A stretch of DNA of 64,000 nucleotides, taken from contig JAPLYN010000005.1 in NCBI GenBank assembly GCA_026395515.1, positions 423,521 through 487,520 of the forward strand, given 5' to 3'. The stretch comes from Candidatus Peregrinibacteria bacterium (GTDB lineage: Bacteria > Patescibacteriota > Gracilibacteria > UBA1369 > LOWO2-01-FULL-3). The position numbers and the translations under genes were made by a program. This document shows positions 8,383 through 17,286 of the stretch, piece by piece. The notes beneath the pieces were generated by a model that saw nothing but the letters and a program-made list of their open reading frames with translations, had not been told where the DNA came from and searched no databases. The first letter of the stretch is position 1. Every line of letters starts with the position of its first letter.

Positions 8383-9987
8383 ATGTCCACATTTAGTGAA
8401 TTAGGATTAAATCCAGAAATTTTAAAAGCGCTTGAAGAGCTAGGATTTACTACGCCTACACCTATCCAAGAAAAAGCTATTCCCCGCCTTTTAAGTTCTC
8501 AAAAAGATTTAATCGCTCTAGCTCAAACCGGAACCGGAAAAACAGCTGCCTACAGCCTTCCAGTTCTTCAACAAATCGACGCTACGTCTCGTGAAACTCA
8601 AGCATTAATTCTTTGTCCTACACGTGAACTTTGCATCCAAATTACTAAAGACATCAGAAATTTCATCAAACACTCCAAAGGACTAGCTGTTGCTTCCATC
8701 TACGGAGGTGAAAGTGCCTACACTCAAATTCTCGCTTTAAGACAAGGCGCGCAAATTGTAGTAGGAACTCCAGGACGTGTTCTCGATCTTATTAAAAGAA
8801 AAAAACTCCTAATCGGAAATATCAAATGGCTCATCATCGATGAAGCTGATGAAATTCTCGATATGGGATTCAAGGAAGATTTAGATGCAATTCTATCTGG
8901 AACACCAGAAGAAAAACAAACCATGCTTTTCTCAGCTACTATGCCACGAAGCATTAGTATGATTGCTCATAAATACATGAAGGACGCCGACGAAATCCGT
9001 ATCGATAAAGACACTAAAGGTGCAGAAAAAGTTGAGCATAAATTTTATGTCGTGCAGAGCAAAGACAGATACGAAGCACTACGCCGTATTGCAGATATGA
9101 ATCCATCAATTTACGGAATCATTTTCTGTCGTACCAGAATAGAAACACAACAAGTTGCCGATCAGTTAATCCAAGATAATTATTCCGCTGAAGCAATTCA
9201 CGGTGATATTTCTCAGCAACAGCGTACAAATATCATGGAGAGATTCAGAAAGAGACAAATTCAATTACTTATCGCTACTGACGTTGCCGCTCGTGGTATC
9301 GATGTAGACGATTTGACGCATATTATTAACTATCAGCTACCTGACAGCATTGAAACCTACGTACACCGCAGCGGACGTACGGGAAGAGCAGGCAAAAGCG
9401 GAGAATCTCTTTCTATCGTACATGCTAGAGAGTTAAGAAAAATCAGCGCTTTGGAACACAAAGTTGGAAAAAAATTCACAAAAGCAACAGTTCCATCAGT
9501 TCAAGATATCTGCCAGAATCAAATTCTACATTTCGTAGAAGGATTCATTAATACTGAAGTAAACGAAGAAAAAATTGGTAAATTCTTACCAGCAATTAGT
9601 GAAAAATTAGCAGACTTTGATCGTGAAAAATTGATCAAACATTTTGTTTCTATGAACTTTAATAGCTTCTTAGATTCATACGAAAAAGCTGCAGATATCA
9701 ATGCTGCCGGTCGTACAAATGATCGTCCTTTGAGAGAGAAGAATCCGAATATGAAATTCAGCAAATTCAGAATAGAAGTAGGCCGCAAAGACGGATTTGG
9801 AATCAAAGAAATGTTCTCTTTAATCAATAGCGATCGTCGCACCAAAGGCGCAGAGATCGGCCAAATCAATATCTTCGACATTTACACAGAATTCGAATTA
9901 GATCAAAGCTACGAACAAGCAGCACTTTCCGGCTTCAGAAACATCACATTCAGAAGACAGCCGCTTGATATAATCATAATTAAATAA
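8383..9987 (+). CDS. DEAD-box RNA helicase, DeaD/DbpA type
   Basis: A 534-residue ATP-dependent RNA helicase. The helicase core (about 1-365) shows the Q motif (FSELGLNPEILKALEELGF), motif I AQTGTGKT, Ia PTRELC, GG, II DEAD, III SAT, IV FCRTR and VI HRSGRTGRAG. The C-terminal ~75 residues (FRIEVGRKDGFGIKEMFSLI) look like the DbpA/DeaD RNA-binding domain that directs these proteins to rRNA. It is likely a ribosome-assembly or mRNA-remodelling factor. It has its own promoter and a terminator shared with convergent typA. Confidence 0.93.
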   Translation: MSTFSELGLNPEILKALEELGFTTPTPIQEKAIPRLLSSQKDLIALAQTGTGKTAAYSLPVLQQIDATSRETQALILCPTRELCIQITKDIRNFIKHSKGLAVASIYGGESAYTQILALRQGAQIVVGTPGRVLDLIKRKKLLIGNIKWLIIDEADEILDMGFKEDLDAILSGTPEEKQTMLFSATMPRSISMIAHKYMKDADEIRIDKDTKGAEKVEHKFYVVQSKDRYEALRRIADMNPSIYGIIFCRTRIETQQVADQLIQDNYSAEAIHGDISQQQRTNIMERFRKRQIQLLIATDVAARGIDVDDLTHIINYQLPDSIETYVHRSGRTGRAGKSGESLSIVHARELRKISALEHKVGKKFTKATVPSVQDICQNQILHFVEGFINTEVNEEKIGKFLPAISEKLADFDREKLIKHFVSMNFNSFLDSYEKAADINAAGRTNDRPLREKNPNMKFSKFRIEVGRKDGFGIKEMFSLINSDRRTKGAEIGQINIFDIYTEFELDQSYEQAALSGFRNITFRRQPLDIIIIK

Positions 9988-10029
9988 TCACCCACAGATA
10001 TTATCGGTGGATGATCATTTGATTTTTTT
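9987..10029 (+). terminator. Rho-independent terminator after the helicase gene
   Basis: ATCA-c-CCAC (9987-9995) pairs with GTGG-a-TGAT (10007-10015), with one internal mismatch. A T-rich tract follows (10023-10029). It lies between convergent genes and may serve both. Confidence 0.55.
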
Positions 10030-10035
10030 ATATAC

Positions 10036-11835
10036 TTAGTCTCTGCTTTGTCTCTTTCTAGCATTTTCATCCAAGAATTTCTTTCTTAGACGAATGCTCT
10101 TTGGAGTAATTTCTACGTATTCATCTTCCTTAATGTATTCAATAGCCTTCTCCAAAGTCATTTCTACGATTGGAATCAAAGTCAAAGCTTCATCAGCTCC
10201 GGAAGAACGCATATTTGTAAGTTTCTTATTCTTCAAAGCATTTACCACTAAGTCTGATCCCTGGTTATGTTCACCAATAATCATTCCAGTATAAATTTCA
10301 GTAGCAGGTTTCACAAACAAACCTCCACGTTCCTGCAATTTCCATAGAGAGTAAGCCATAGTAGGACCTGTCTCACCAGAAATCATTGAACCAACTGTAC
10401 GCTTAGAAATCGTACCTTTATAAGGAGCAAAACGCTCAAAAGCATGATAAAAAACACCTTCACCACGAGTCATAATCATAAACATCGATCTAAATCCAAG
10501 CAGTCCACGAGTAGGAATTTCAAACTCCATAAAAGTAGTACCATTTTCAGACTTCATATTCTTCAATTCTCCTTTACGAGTAGAAAGAATTTCAATAACT
10601 TTACCAGCCATATCATCTGGCACATTAATAATTGCCATTTCCAACGGCTCTTCTTTCACTCCATCAACAGTTCTCATCAAAACTTCCGGCTGAGAAATCT
10701 GTAATTCAAATCCTTCACGACGCATACCTTCAATCAAAACCGCGATGTGCATTTCGCCTCTTCCTGACACTTTAATAGCATCACTGCCTGGAACATCTTC
10801 AATTTTCAAACCAACGTTTGTTTCAAGCTCTCTATTCAACCTATCGCGTATATGTCTGCTAGTAACAAATTTTCCTTCTCTACCAGCAAATGGTGAATCA
10901 TTAACCATAAATTCAATAGCCAAAGCAGGTGGATCAACCTTGATCGCCGCTAAAGGCTCAGCCTTATCATCAGTAGTAATTGTCTCACCTACATAAATAT
11001 CTGGCATACCAGCCAAAGCTACGATATCACCGGCACACACTTCCTCCGCTTCCACTCTTTGCACACCACGGTAAGTAAAAACTTTAGAAAGTCTTCCCTG
11101 CCTTCTTTCACCTTTAGCATTAATTATAGTCACAGTTTTATTCACAGAAATTTTACCTTCATTTACTCTACCGATAGCTAAACGACCGATAAAATTATCA
11201 TAAGCCAAAGTAACCGGCTGCATTCTAAAAGGTTTCTCCGTATCAGCATCAGCTTTTTTCACATTTTCCAAAACCCAATCCAATAAAGGAGTAATATCTT
11301 TTTTCTCATCAGTTAAATTTCTGATAGCTACACCATCTCTAGCAATTGTATAAATGTATGGGAAATCCAACTGTTCTGGAGTTGCCCCAAGCTTTGAGAA
11401 TAGATCAAAAGTAAGGTCAAGAACCTCATCTGGACGAGCCATTGGCTTATCAATTTTATTAATAACTACCAATACCTTAAGTCCAAGCTCCAAAGACTTT
11501 CTCAAAACGAATTTTGTCTGAGGCATAGGACCTTCGTAAGCATCAATCAAAAGCAAAGTAGCATCTACAGTTCGTAAAATACGTTCTACTTCAGATCCGA
11601 AATCGGCATGTCCAGGAGTATCAACGATATTGATTTTAGTATCCTTATAGAAGATAGCCGCATTTTTAGCGTAAATAGTAATACCTCTCTCCTTTTCTTG
11701 ATCATTACTATCCATCATACGCTCTTCTGTATGCTGATATGATTCAAAAATTCCACCTGCCTTCAACAAGGCATCCACCAAAGTAGTTTTTCCGTGATCT
11801 ACGTGCGCAATAATTGCAATGTTTCTGATATCCAT
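10036..11835 (-). CDS. typA: Translational GTPase TypA/BipA
   Basis: A 599-residue ribosome-binding GTPase of the EF-G superfamily, involved in 50S assembly and stress adaptation. G motifs are visible: AHVDHGKTT (G1), RGITI (G2), DTPGHADF (G3), NKID (G4). They are followed by domain II, two EF-G-like alpha/beta domains and the TypA-specific C-terminal domain. Length and ends match the family. A promoter lies directly upstream. Confidence 0.97.
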   Translation of the reverse strand: MDIRNIAIIAHVDHGKTTLVDALLKAGGIFESYQHTEERMMDSNDQEKERGITIYAKNAAIFYKDTKINIVDTPGHADFGSEVERILRTVDATLLLIDAYEGPMPQTKFVLRKSLELGLKVLVVINKIDKPMARPDEVLDLTFDLFSKLGATPEQLDFPYIYTIARDGVAIRNLTDEKKDITPLLDWVLENVKKADADTEKPFRMQPVTLAYDNFIGRLAIGRVNEGKISVNKTVTIINAKGERRQGRLSKVFTYRGVQRVEAEEVCAGDIVALAGMPDIYVGETITTDDKAEPLAAIKVDPPALAIEFMVNDSPFAGREGKFVTSRHIRDRLNRELETNVGLKIEDVPGSDAIKVSGRGEMHIAVLIEGMRREGFELQISQPEVLMRTVDGVKEEPLEMAIINVPDDMAGKVIEILSTRKGELKNMKSENGTTFMEFEIPTRGLLGFRSMFMIMTRGEGVFYHAFERFAPYKGTISKRTVGSMISGETGPTMAYSLWKLQERGGLFVKPATEIYTGMIIGEHNQGSDLVVNALKNKKLTNMRSSGADEALTLIPIVEMTLEKAIEYIKEDEYVEITPKSIRLRKKFLDENARKRQSRD

Positions 11836-11860
11836 TTTTTGATTTAATTATGTCCCGAAG

Positions 11861-11888
11861 ATTCTATACTAAAAAACCGATTTGGCAA
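11861..11888 (-). promoter_or_regulatory. Sigma70-type promoter of typA
   Basis: Read on the minus strand: TTGCCA (11888-11883), a 16-nt spacer, then TAGAAT (11866-11861), about 25 nt before the typA ATG. Confidence 0.55.
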
Positions 11889-11933
11889 ATGTAAAATTTT
11901 AGATCTCCTTTTCTTTAAGACCTAAACCGGCTC

Positions 11934-11960
11934 TTGACAAAAAATGGCTTATGTTATAAC
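11934..11960 (+). promoter_or_regulatory. Promoter of the L,D-transpeptidase-like gene
   Basis: TTGACA (11934-11939) and TATAAC (11955-11960) with a short 15-nt spacer; a TAACCT two bases downstream would give a standard 17-nt spacing. The ATG is at 11986. Confidence 0.5.
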
Positions 11961-11985
11961 CTGACACTCTTGTATTTTTAAACCA

Positions 11986-12612
11986 ATGCTTATGCGTAGC
12001 AAATGTTGGCTTGTAGCAAGCGTTATGACTATATTCATATATGCAGCCCCTGTAACTCACTCACAAGAGCTAAATACTACCAACACCTCTTCAGCGACTA
12101 CACCTGCTATAAACATGGAAAACTACTCTCCATGGCAAAGAGTTGAAATAAGCGACTACATCTCTCAAGAAGGCGATTATTTAACTGTTTATATCCCTAC
12201 TGGAACGGCTTATTTAGCTAACGATACTACTAAAATCTACGCCCAATTCCCCATTCTTTCAGGCCAACCAAGAAACGTTCACTATATCGGCCGTTACTAC
12301 TTTGCTGCGACTCCAGAACAAGAATGGGAAGTAAAGAGTATGGATACTAAAAAAGACCGTGTCACTTTCGGCAAAACTGGTAGATTCTTCCGTCTTTATG
12401 AAGATGGCAACTCTACTCCATATGGAATTCATGGCTATAAATACGCCGCAAAGCTCATAGAAGGAGGTAAAATTTATGCTAGCATGGGCTGCGTAATCGT
12501 TCCTGAAGAAGTGTTGGACATTATCGACGCCAGCTTCAAGGCCGACGTTAAAGACATGAAAGTAATCACAACAAGCGATATTCAGAAAATATCAAACTTC
12601 ATCGTAATCTAA
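11986..12612 (+). CDS. Exported L,D-transpeptidase (YkuD)-like protein
   Basis: A 208-residue protein with a signal peptide (about 1-26, cleavage near THSQE) and a YkuD domain. The domain is recognised by GRFFRLYEDGNSTPYGIHGYK (catalytic-site His near residue 149) and YASMGCVIVPEEVLDII (nucleophile Cys near 169). YkuD enzymes make 3-3 peptidoglycan cross-links. The usual S-x-G-C-(I/V)-R signature ends here in Ile instead of Arg, so activity is likely but not certain. An ATG two codons later (11992) is an equally good start. It is convergent with the decarboxylase gene (3 nt between stops). Confidence 0.8.
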   Translation: MLMRSKCWLVASVMTIFIYAAPVTHSQELNTTNTSSATTPAINMENYSPWQRVEISDYISQEGDYLTVYIPTGTAYLANDTTKIYAQFPILSGQPRNVHYIGRYYFAATPEQEWEVKSMDTKKDRVTFGKTGRFFRLYEDGNSTPYGIHGYKYAAKLIEGGKIYASMGCVIVPEEVLDIIDASFKADVKDMKVITTSDIQKISNFIVI

Positions 12613-12615
12613 GGA

Positions 12616-13992
12616 TTACCAACCAAAAATCTTACCGACGTCTTCAGGATTCTCACGTTTACGTGCAATCTTGATTTCGCCATTCTGGGCAATCAATTTA
12701 GCAGGAGAAGAAAGCAAACAGTGATGTGAAGCCAAGGCATCTTGGTAAGCACCAGTGTCATAAACTGCTATATAAAGATCATCACAATCTTCAAAACAAG
12801 GCAAAGAAATATATCCTCCACCAGAAGTATACCTATCATCACTATCACAAGAAGAACCAGCCAACCAAACTTGCTGTAGTCTCTTAGCTCTTAAATGATT
12901 CACTGGAGTAACATGCCATTTCTGATGAATAGCCCAAGTATCCAATAGGTCATTCATGAAACTTCCATCAATCACATACCATTTCTTCTTATTTTTTTCG
13001 CTCACATCTTTCTGCGCCAATATCTTATATATAGTAATCTGAGCCGGTGCAGCCACATAGCTACCCCATTCCACAATAAGATTAGGATGTTTAAGTCCCA
13101 ACTTATCACATTCAGTCTTTGCTGTATTAACAATCTGACGAATTAAACTCTTACCAGTATAAAAATGCTTCTTTTTCTCAAAAGGAACTCCCGCACCGCC
13201 ACCAATATCTAAAGTATCAAGATTAGGATTCTTTTCTTTCATTTGTTGGAATAAAGCCAAAGCCCTTTCCAAAGGTTTCACAAATCCATCAATAGTCTCA
13301 ATCTGCTTTGAAATATGATAATGCAAAGTAGAAAGATTTCTGATTTTTCCAATCTTTAATAATTCAGATTCAGAAAATCCAAAACGATTGTATCTTTTAT
13401 CCCAGTGAGCTTTTACTTTAATTTCCAAATCCACTCTTATTCCAACTTCACCCTTAAATTTTTTCAATCTTTCTAATTCTAAATAATCTTCAATAATAGG
13501 AACAACAATCAAACCTTTTCCCCTCAACTCTTCAATCAAACTAATATACTTTTCAGTTTTAGGACCATTACAAATTACTCTGATCTTCGCATTGAATTTA
13601 TCTTGCTCAATCATTCTCTTCACCAAAAATAATTCATTCGCACTCGCTACATCCAAATTCGCACCCTCCGCAACTGCAGGCAACACAAACTCTTTTGTTT
13701 GATTAGCCTTCATTGCATAGTGATAATAAAAACGGCCTTTATAGCCAGAAATCTTTATATACGCATTAAATGTATCAATTAAGTCTCTTACACGGTTTTC
13801 CATCACAGTTGGGAAAACTATTTCTGTCGGAGTTCCATACTTCTTTATAATATCGTAAACATTGTATTGATAATTTCCTTCACGAACAATTAATTCATCA
13901 TCCACACCAATATCAAAATTCTGAGTGTTAAAATCCTCTAGCCCTAAACGCCAAAACTTTTTAAACCCATTCTTCTTACTTGTTTTTTTCAA
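12616..13992 (-). CDS. Fold-type III PLP decarboxylase, arginine/diaminopimelate decarboxylase-like
   Basis: A 458-residue enzyme with the alanine-racemase-like barrel. The PLP-binding Lys is in FYYHYAMKANQ (near residue 95), the glycine loop is LDIGGGAGVPF, and the C-terminal active-site Cys region is LAGSSCDSDDRY. IVEWGSYVAAPAQITIYKI and DTGAYQDALASHH resemble biosynthetic arginine decarboxylase (SpeA) more than LysA. However, it is much shorter than SpeA (~630-660), so the substrate (arginine, ornithine, carboxynorspermidine or meso-DAP) is uncertain. It is monocistronic by context. Confidence 0.8.
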   Translation of the reverse strand: MKKTSKKNGFKKFWRLGLEDFNTQNFDIGVDDELIVREGNYQYNVYDIIKKYGTPTEIVFPTVMENRVRDLIDTFNAYIKISGYKGRFYYHYAMKANQTKEFVLPAVAEGANLDVASANELFLVKRMIEQDKFNAKIRVICNGPKTEKYISLIEELRGKGLIVVPIIEDYLELERLKKFKGEVGIRVDLEIKVKAHWDKRYNRFGFSESELLKIGKIRNLSTLHYHISKQIETIDGFVKPLERALALFQQMKEKNPNLDTLDIGGGAGVPFEKKKHFYTGKSLIRQIVNTAKTECDKLGLKHPNLIVEWGSYVAAPAQITIYKILAQKDVSEKNKKKWYVIDGSFMNDLLDTWAIHQKWHVTPVNHLRAKRLQQVWLAGSSCDSDDRYTSGGGYISLPCFEDCDDLYIAVYDTGAYQDALASHHCLLSSPAKLIAQNGEIKIARKRENPEDVGKIFGW

Positions 13993-14134
13993 TGATGAAA
14001 GTGAGAAAATATTTTATACGAACATAATTTTTATACTCTATTTTCACATGCAATAAAGCCCATTTCTTGTAAAGCCCTTGCAATATTTCGGAAATATTTT
14101 CACAATACCGATCACATACTACTAAAAATAATTT

Positions 14135-14764
14135 ATGTGTTTCTCCGCAGCAGCAAGTTTTTCTTCAGGGATTGCCTTAAGTGGCGTCGGTACAGCAGCG
14201 CTAATTAAAAATAAAGAAAAGAGATCCATTCCTCTCGCAAGTATTCCATTATTTTTTGGAATTCAACAACTTTTCGAAGGATTTGTTTGGAGCAGTTTAG
14301 CAACATCACAATGTCACCAAGTTGCAGTGTATGGATTTTTAGCATTCGCTTTAGTATTTTGGCCATTCTATTCTCCACTCGCATTTTTTCTCGCTGAAAA
14401 AAATATTGTTCGCAAAAAAATTCTTTTGGGATTATTTGCATTAGGAACAATCGTTTCAATTTATTTTCTTGGAATAATGCTCACTCAACCAATATCTTCA
14501 GAAGTCACAAAGAACAGCATCCAGTACATATTAGATGCACCTCTAGTAGTTTTCTTCACCTTAATATACTTCATCGCTACTTGTGCCTCAGCAATTTTGT
14601 CTTCACATAAAAGATTAACTGTTTTCGGAATTTTTCTTACAATATCTCTAGCAATAGCTTTGTATTTTTATTTTATTACATTTACATCAGTCTGGTGTTT
14701 CTTCGCAGCAATTTTAAGTTTAATAATATTTTCACACATTAATGAAAGCTCTAAAAAAATATAG
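14135..14764 (+). CDS. DUF6629 family integral membrane protein
   Basis: A 209-residue protein with about six membrane helices and the family N-terminus MCFSAAASFSSG, followed by IPLASIPLFFGIQQLFEGFVW. The function is unknown. Its last 23 bases overlap the start of the downstream lipoprotein deacetylase, which suggests translational coupling. Confidence 0.75.
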   Translation: MCFSAAASFSSGIALSGVGTAALIKNKEKRSIPLASIPLFFGIQQLFEGFVWSSLATSQCHQVAVYGFLAFALVFWPFYSPLAFFLAEKNIVRKKILLGLFALGTIVSIYFLGIMLTQPISSEVTKNSIQYILDAPLVVFFTLIYFIATCASAILSSHKRLTVFGIFLTISLAIALYFYFITFTSVWCFFAAILSLIIFSHINESSKKI

Positions 14765-15599
14765 AGGAATAAAATCTTTTACATCAACAGTTCTATTCGT
14801 TTCAATAATTATTTCAGGCTGTGGAAACATTGTTAATACAGAAAAAAACAAACCAACTGACAAAACTGCAACAACTCAAATTACAGATCAAAAACCTGTA
14901 ATAAAAGAAGTGCCAGCAGTAAAAACAGAACAACTTATAGTAGAACACGGACCACGCGACAAAAAAAATATTGCACTTACTTTTGATGCGGACATGACAC
15001 CCTCAATGCTAAAAAAACTTCAAACTAAAAAAGTTAAAACACTTTACGATAAAAGAATCACCGACACGTTGGAAGAAACTTCTACTCCAGCTACAATTTT
15101 CATCACAGGATTGTGGGCAGAAACTTATCCAGAAGAAACAAAAAACCTAAGCAAAAATCCACTTTTTGAAATTGCCAATCACTCTTTAACTCATGGAAGT
15201 TTCACAAAGGAATGCTACGGTTTAGGGCTAGTTCCAGATAAAAACAAAGAACTATCTGAAACACAAAAAATTCTCAAAGAACTTACAAATCTCACGCCAA
15301 AATATTTTCGCTTTCCTGGAGGTTGTTACAGAAAAGAAGATTTAAAAATAGTAGCGAATGAAGGACTTATTCCAGTTCAATGGGACGTAATTTCCGGCGA
15401 CGCATTTCAAAAAGACAGCAGCAAAATATCCAGCACAGTAATAAATAAAACTACAAACGGATCTATCATAGTAATGCATCTAAACGGTGCTCCAAACGCT
15501 CCAGGAACAGCAGAAGCTCTACCTTCAATCATCAAAGAACTAAAGAAAAAAGGTTATACTTTCGTCAAGATGTCCGAGCTATTAAGCGGTAATCGTTAA
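14742..15599 (+). CDS. Lipoprotein polysaccharide deacetylase (CE4)
   Basis: A 285-residue protein. A lipobox (SIIISGCG, Cys near 27) predicts lipid anchoring. The NodB domain shows TFDAD (80-84), a His motif NHSLTH, and YFRFPGGCYRKEDL, then the C-terminal IIVMHLNG. It is the second CE4 enzyme in the window and has a different anchor from the first. It probably deacetylates peptidoglycan or another envelope glycan. The start overlaps the preceding gene by 23 nt; the 3' end overlaps the convergent DUF475 gene by 18 nt. Confidence 0.85.
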   Translation: MKALKKYRGIKSFTSTVLFVSIIISGCGNIVNTEKNKPTDKTATTQITDQKPVIKEVPAVKTEQLIVEHGPRDKKNIALTFDADMTPSMLKKLQTKKVKTLYDKRITDTLEETSTPATIFITGLWAETYPEETKNLSKNPLFEIANHSLTHGSFTKECYGLGLVPDKNKELSETQKILKELTNLTPKYFRFPGGCYRKEDLKIVANEGLIPVQWDVISGDAFQKDSSKISSTVINKTTNGSIIVMHLNGAPNAPGTAEALPSIIKELKKKGYTFVKMSELLSGNR

Positions 15600-16496
15600 G
15601 GCTTTTTTAGATTTCAAAAAGAAATAACCAATTGTTACAAATGTAGCTACAGGAGATGCCCATTGTGGAACTGCAACTCCAAAAGCATCAGTTAACATAA
15701 TCACACCCAAAAATAAAATGGAATACATCGCTCCATTTTTTAAATAAATATATTTTTTAACTCTATCAATATTACCAACAGTTAATTGTCTAACAACCAA
15801 AGCTCCCAAACCATTACCCAATAAAATCAATGGTACAGACAAGGTAAAAGCGAAAGCACCTAACACTCCATCAATAGAAAAAGTTGCATCGATAACTTCC
15901 AAATAAAGAATTTTACTAATGTCTGATAAATGTTTTTTTGTTAAACTTTTTTCACTCTCTTCAGCATTTTGTTTAAATCCATGTGTAATAAAAAATGCAG
16001 ATGATCCAACCACCGCGCCGAATGCCATCATTGGATTTTGCTTCAATGCAAACCAAACTATAACGGCCAAAACCACTGATACTGTAGCGAAAAACCACAC
16101 TCCGTTTTTAACAAAAAATTTTTCAAAACGTGGCAAACCAAAATGTTTTTCTTCCAAAAATAACCAATGCAAAAATAAAAATACTAAAAATATTCCACCA
16201 CCTGCCATTAAAATTGGTGCTGCCATTTCAATAGATTCTTTCACATGAGGATCATTACTAAACGTTGCAGTGAGTGCTTCGATAGGACCAAGTGAAGGAT
16301 TTACAGCCCAAATAATTAACCAAGGCAAAAGACCTCGTATCAAAAAAACGGCTATTAGAAGCCCCCAAACAAGAAACCATTTTCTAGCTTTTGGTTTCAT
16401 CGTAGAAAGTACTTCAGCATTTATCACTGCATTATCAATGCTAGAAATAACTTCAAAAACACAGAGGCCTAAAACAATTAAAATCATCGTCAACAT
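15582..16496 (-). CDS. TerC-superfamily DUF475 membrane protein
   Basis: A 304-residue protein with about eight or nine membrane helices. It has the TerC-like repeats with acidic intramembrane residues: FEVISSIDNAVINA in the first half and LEVIDATFSIDGVLGAF in the second. Relatives are linked to metal-ion or tellurite resistance; for DUF475 the substrate is unknown. It is convergent with the deacetylase gene. Confidence 0.85.
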   Translation of the reverse strand: MLTMILIVLGLCVFEVISSIDNAVINAEVLSTMKPKARKWFLVWGLLIAVFLIRGLLPWLIIWAVNPSLGPIEALTATFSNDPHVKESIEMAAPILMAGGGIFLVFLFLHWLFLEEKHFGLPRFEKFFVKNGVWFFATVSVVLAVIVWFALKQNPMMAFGAVVGSSAFFITHGFKQNAEESEKSLTKKHLSDISKILYLEVIDATFSIDGVLGAFAFTLSVPLILLGNGLGALVVRQLTVGNIDRVKKYIYLKNGAMYSILFLGVIMLTDAFGVAVPQWASPVATFVTIGYFFLKSKKALTITA

Positions 16497-16665
16497 ATTT
16501 TTTTTAAATAAAAAAATTTTCTAAATATTAATCCTAAAAAAAATAAAAATAAACCAAATAGAAATAATGGCTTAGGCAAAAGGAAATAATCATGTCGTAA
16601 ATTTTAAATAAAAAAATAAATAAAAAATTAAACTTCGAAATCATGCTTTGCACTGCGAGAAACAC

Positions 16666-16693
16666 TTGCAATTTAATTTAAAAAAATCATAAT
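16666..16693 (+). promoter_or_regulatory. Promoter of the lysine-rich peptide gene
   Basis: TTGCAA (16666-16671), a 16-nt spacer, then CATAAT (16688-16693), leaving a leader of about 20 nt. The rest of the 16497-16719 gap is very AT-rich and shows no other feature. Confidence 0.5.
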
Positions 16694-16719
16694 GAAAACA
16701 CTCATTAACCTCACTCCTA

Positions 16720-16806
16720 ATGGCTCCTAAAAAAGGAAAGAAAGTAGTAAAGAAAGCTAAGAAAGTACTTAAGAAAGTTAAGAAAGCAAAAAAAGGAAAG
16801 AAATAA
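16720..16806 (+). CDS. 28-residue lysine-rich basic peptide
   Basis: An ATG-started ORF of 28 codons ending in TAA. Sixteen residues are Lys; the rest are Gly, Val, Ala, Leu, one Pro and the initiator Met. It begins MAPKKGKKVVKKAKK and keeps a K-K-x pattern throughout. It has a plausible promoter and is followed 25 nt later by a strong terminator, so it is a self-contained unit. The composition resembles histone H1 tails or chlamydial Hc-type tails, which suggests binding to DNA or RNA. Codons vary (AAA/AAG mixed), against a simple repeat expansion. The function is inferred only from composition. Confidence 0.65.
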   Translation: MAPKKGKKVVKKAKKVLKKVKKAKKGKK

Positions 16807-16831
16807 ATTCCTTCTTCTTAGTTTTAAAAAG

Positions 16832-16856
16832 ACACTCGTAATTCGAGTGTTTTTTT
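16832..16856 (+). terminator. Rho-independent terminator of the lysine-rich peptide gene
   Basis: The stem is ACACTCG (16832-16838) with CGAGTGT (16844-16850), a 5-nt loop, and a run of seven T from 16850. Confidence 0.85.
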
Positions 16857-16909
16857 GTGTCCAAATTAAAACCCGGCAACAAGTAAAATTAATCACCATT
16901 TTTTACATC

Positions 16910-16938
16910 TTGACTTAATCTGTTAAAAGTCCTAGATT
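16910..16938 (+). promoter_or_regulatory. Sigma70-type promoter of the 72-residue conserved protein
   Basis: TTGACT (16910-16915), a 17-nt spacer, TAGATT (16933-16938), then about 30 nt to the ATG. Confidence 0.65.
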
Positions 16939-16968
16939 TAAACCAATCTATTCATAACCAACAAAACC

Positions 16969-17187
16969 ATGGCAGTCGCAGCTTATGCACACAAAAACAG
17001 CAAAGGTCAGACTTATTACCTCCACTCAAAGAACGTAACACTTCGTGGTGGTCGTAAACAGGTTATTTACTACTTCGCTCGTGAAGTAAAACCAGGAGCA
17101 CTTGAGGCTCTTCCAGAGGGTAAGTCAGTTGTAGAAAACAAGAGAACTGGTCTTCCACTAGTAAAAGGTTCTGCAAAAAAGAAATAG
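16969..17187 (+). CDS. Conserved small basic protein of unknown function
   Basis: A 72-residue protein beginning MAVAAYAHKNSKGQTYYLHS, with an RGGRKQVIYYFAREV strand pair and the ending VVENKRTGLPLVKG. Similar short proteins occur in several bacterial groups, including CPR. It is rich in Lys/Arg and aromatic beta-strand residues, so a ribosome- or nucleic-acid-associated role is conceivable but unproven. It has its own promoter and strong terminator, like the preceding peptide gene, which suggests high independent expression. Confidence 0.75.
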   Translation: MAVAAYAHKNSKGQTYYLHSKNVTLRGGRKQVIYYFAREVKPGALEALPEGKSVVENKRTGLPLVKGSAKKK

Positions 17188-17215
17188 TAATCAGAACAAA
17201 ATCTCAAATCAAAAG

Positions 17216-17243
17216 CACCTCGCCAAAAGCGGGGTGTTTTTTT
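17216..17243 (+). terminator. Rho-independent terminator after the 72-residue protein gene
   Basis: CACCTCGC (17216-17223), loop CAAAA, GCGGGGTG (17229-17236, one G-T pair), then seven T. Confidence 0.88.
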
Positions 17244-17286
17244 GTAAAAAATTAAGCTAAGATAAAAGCATCCTCACCCAAATTCT

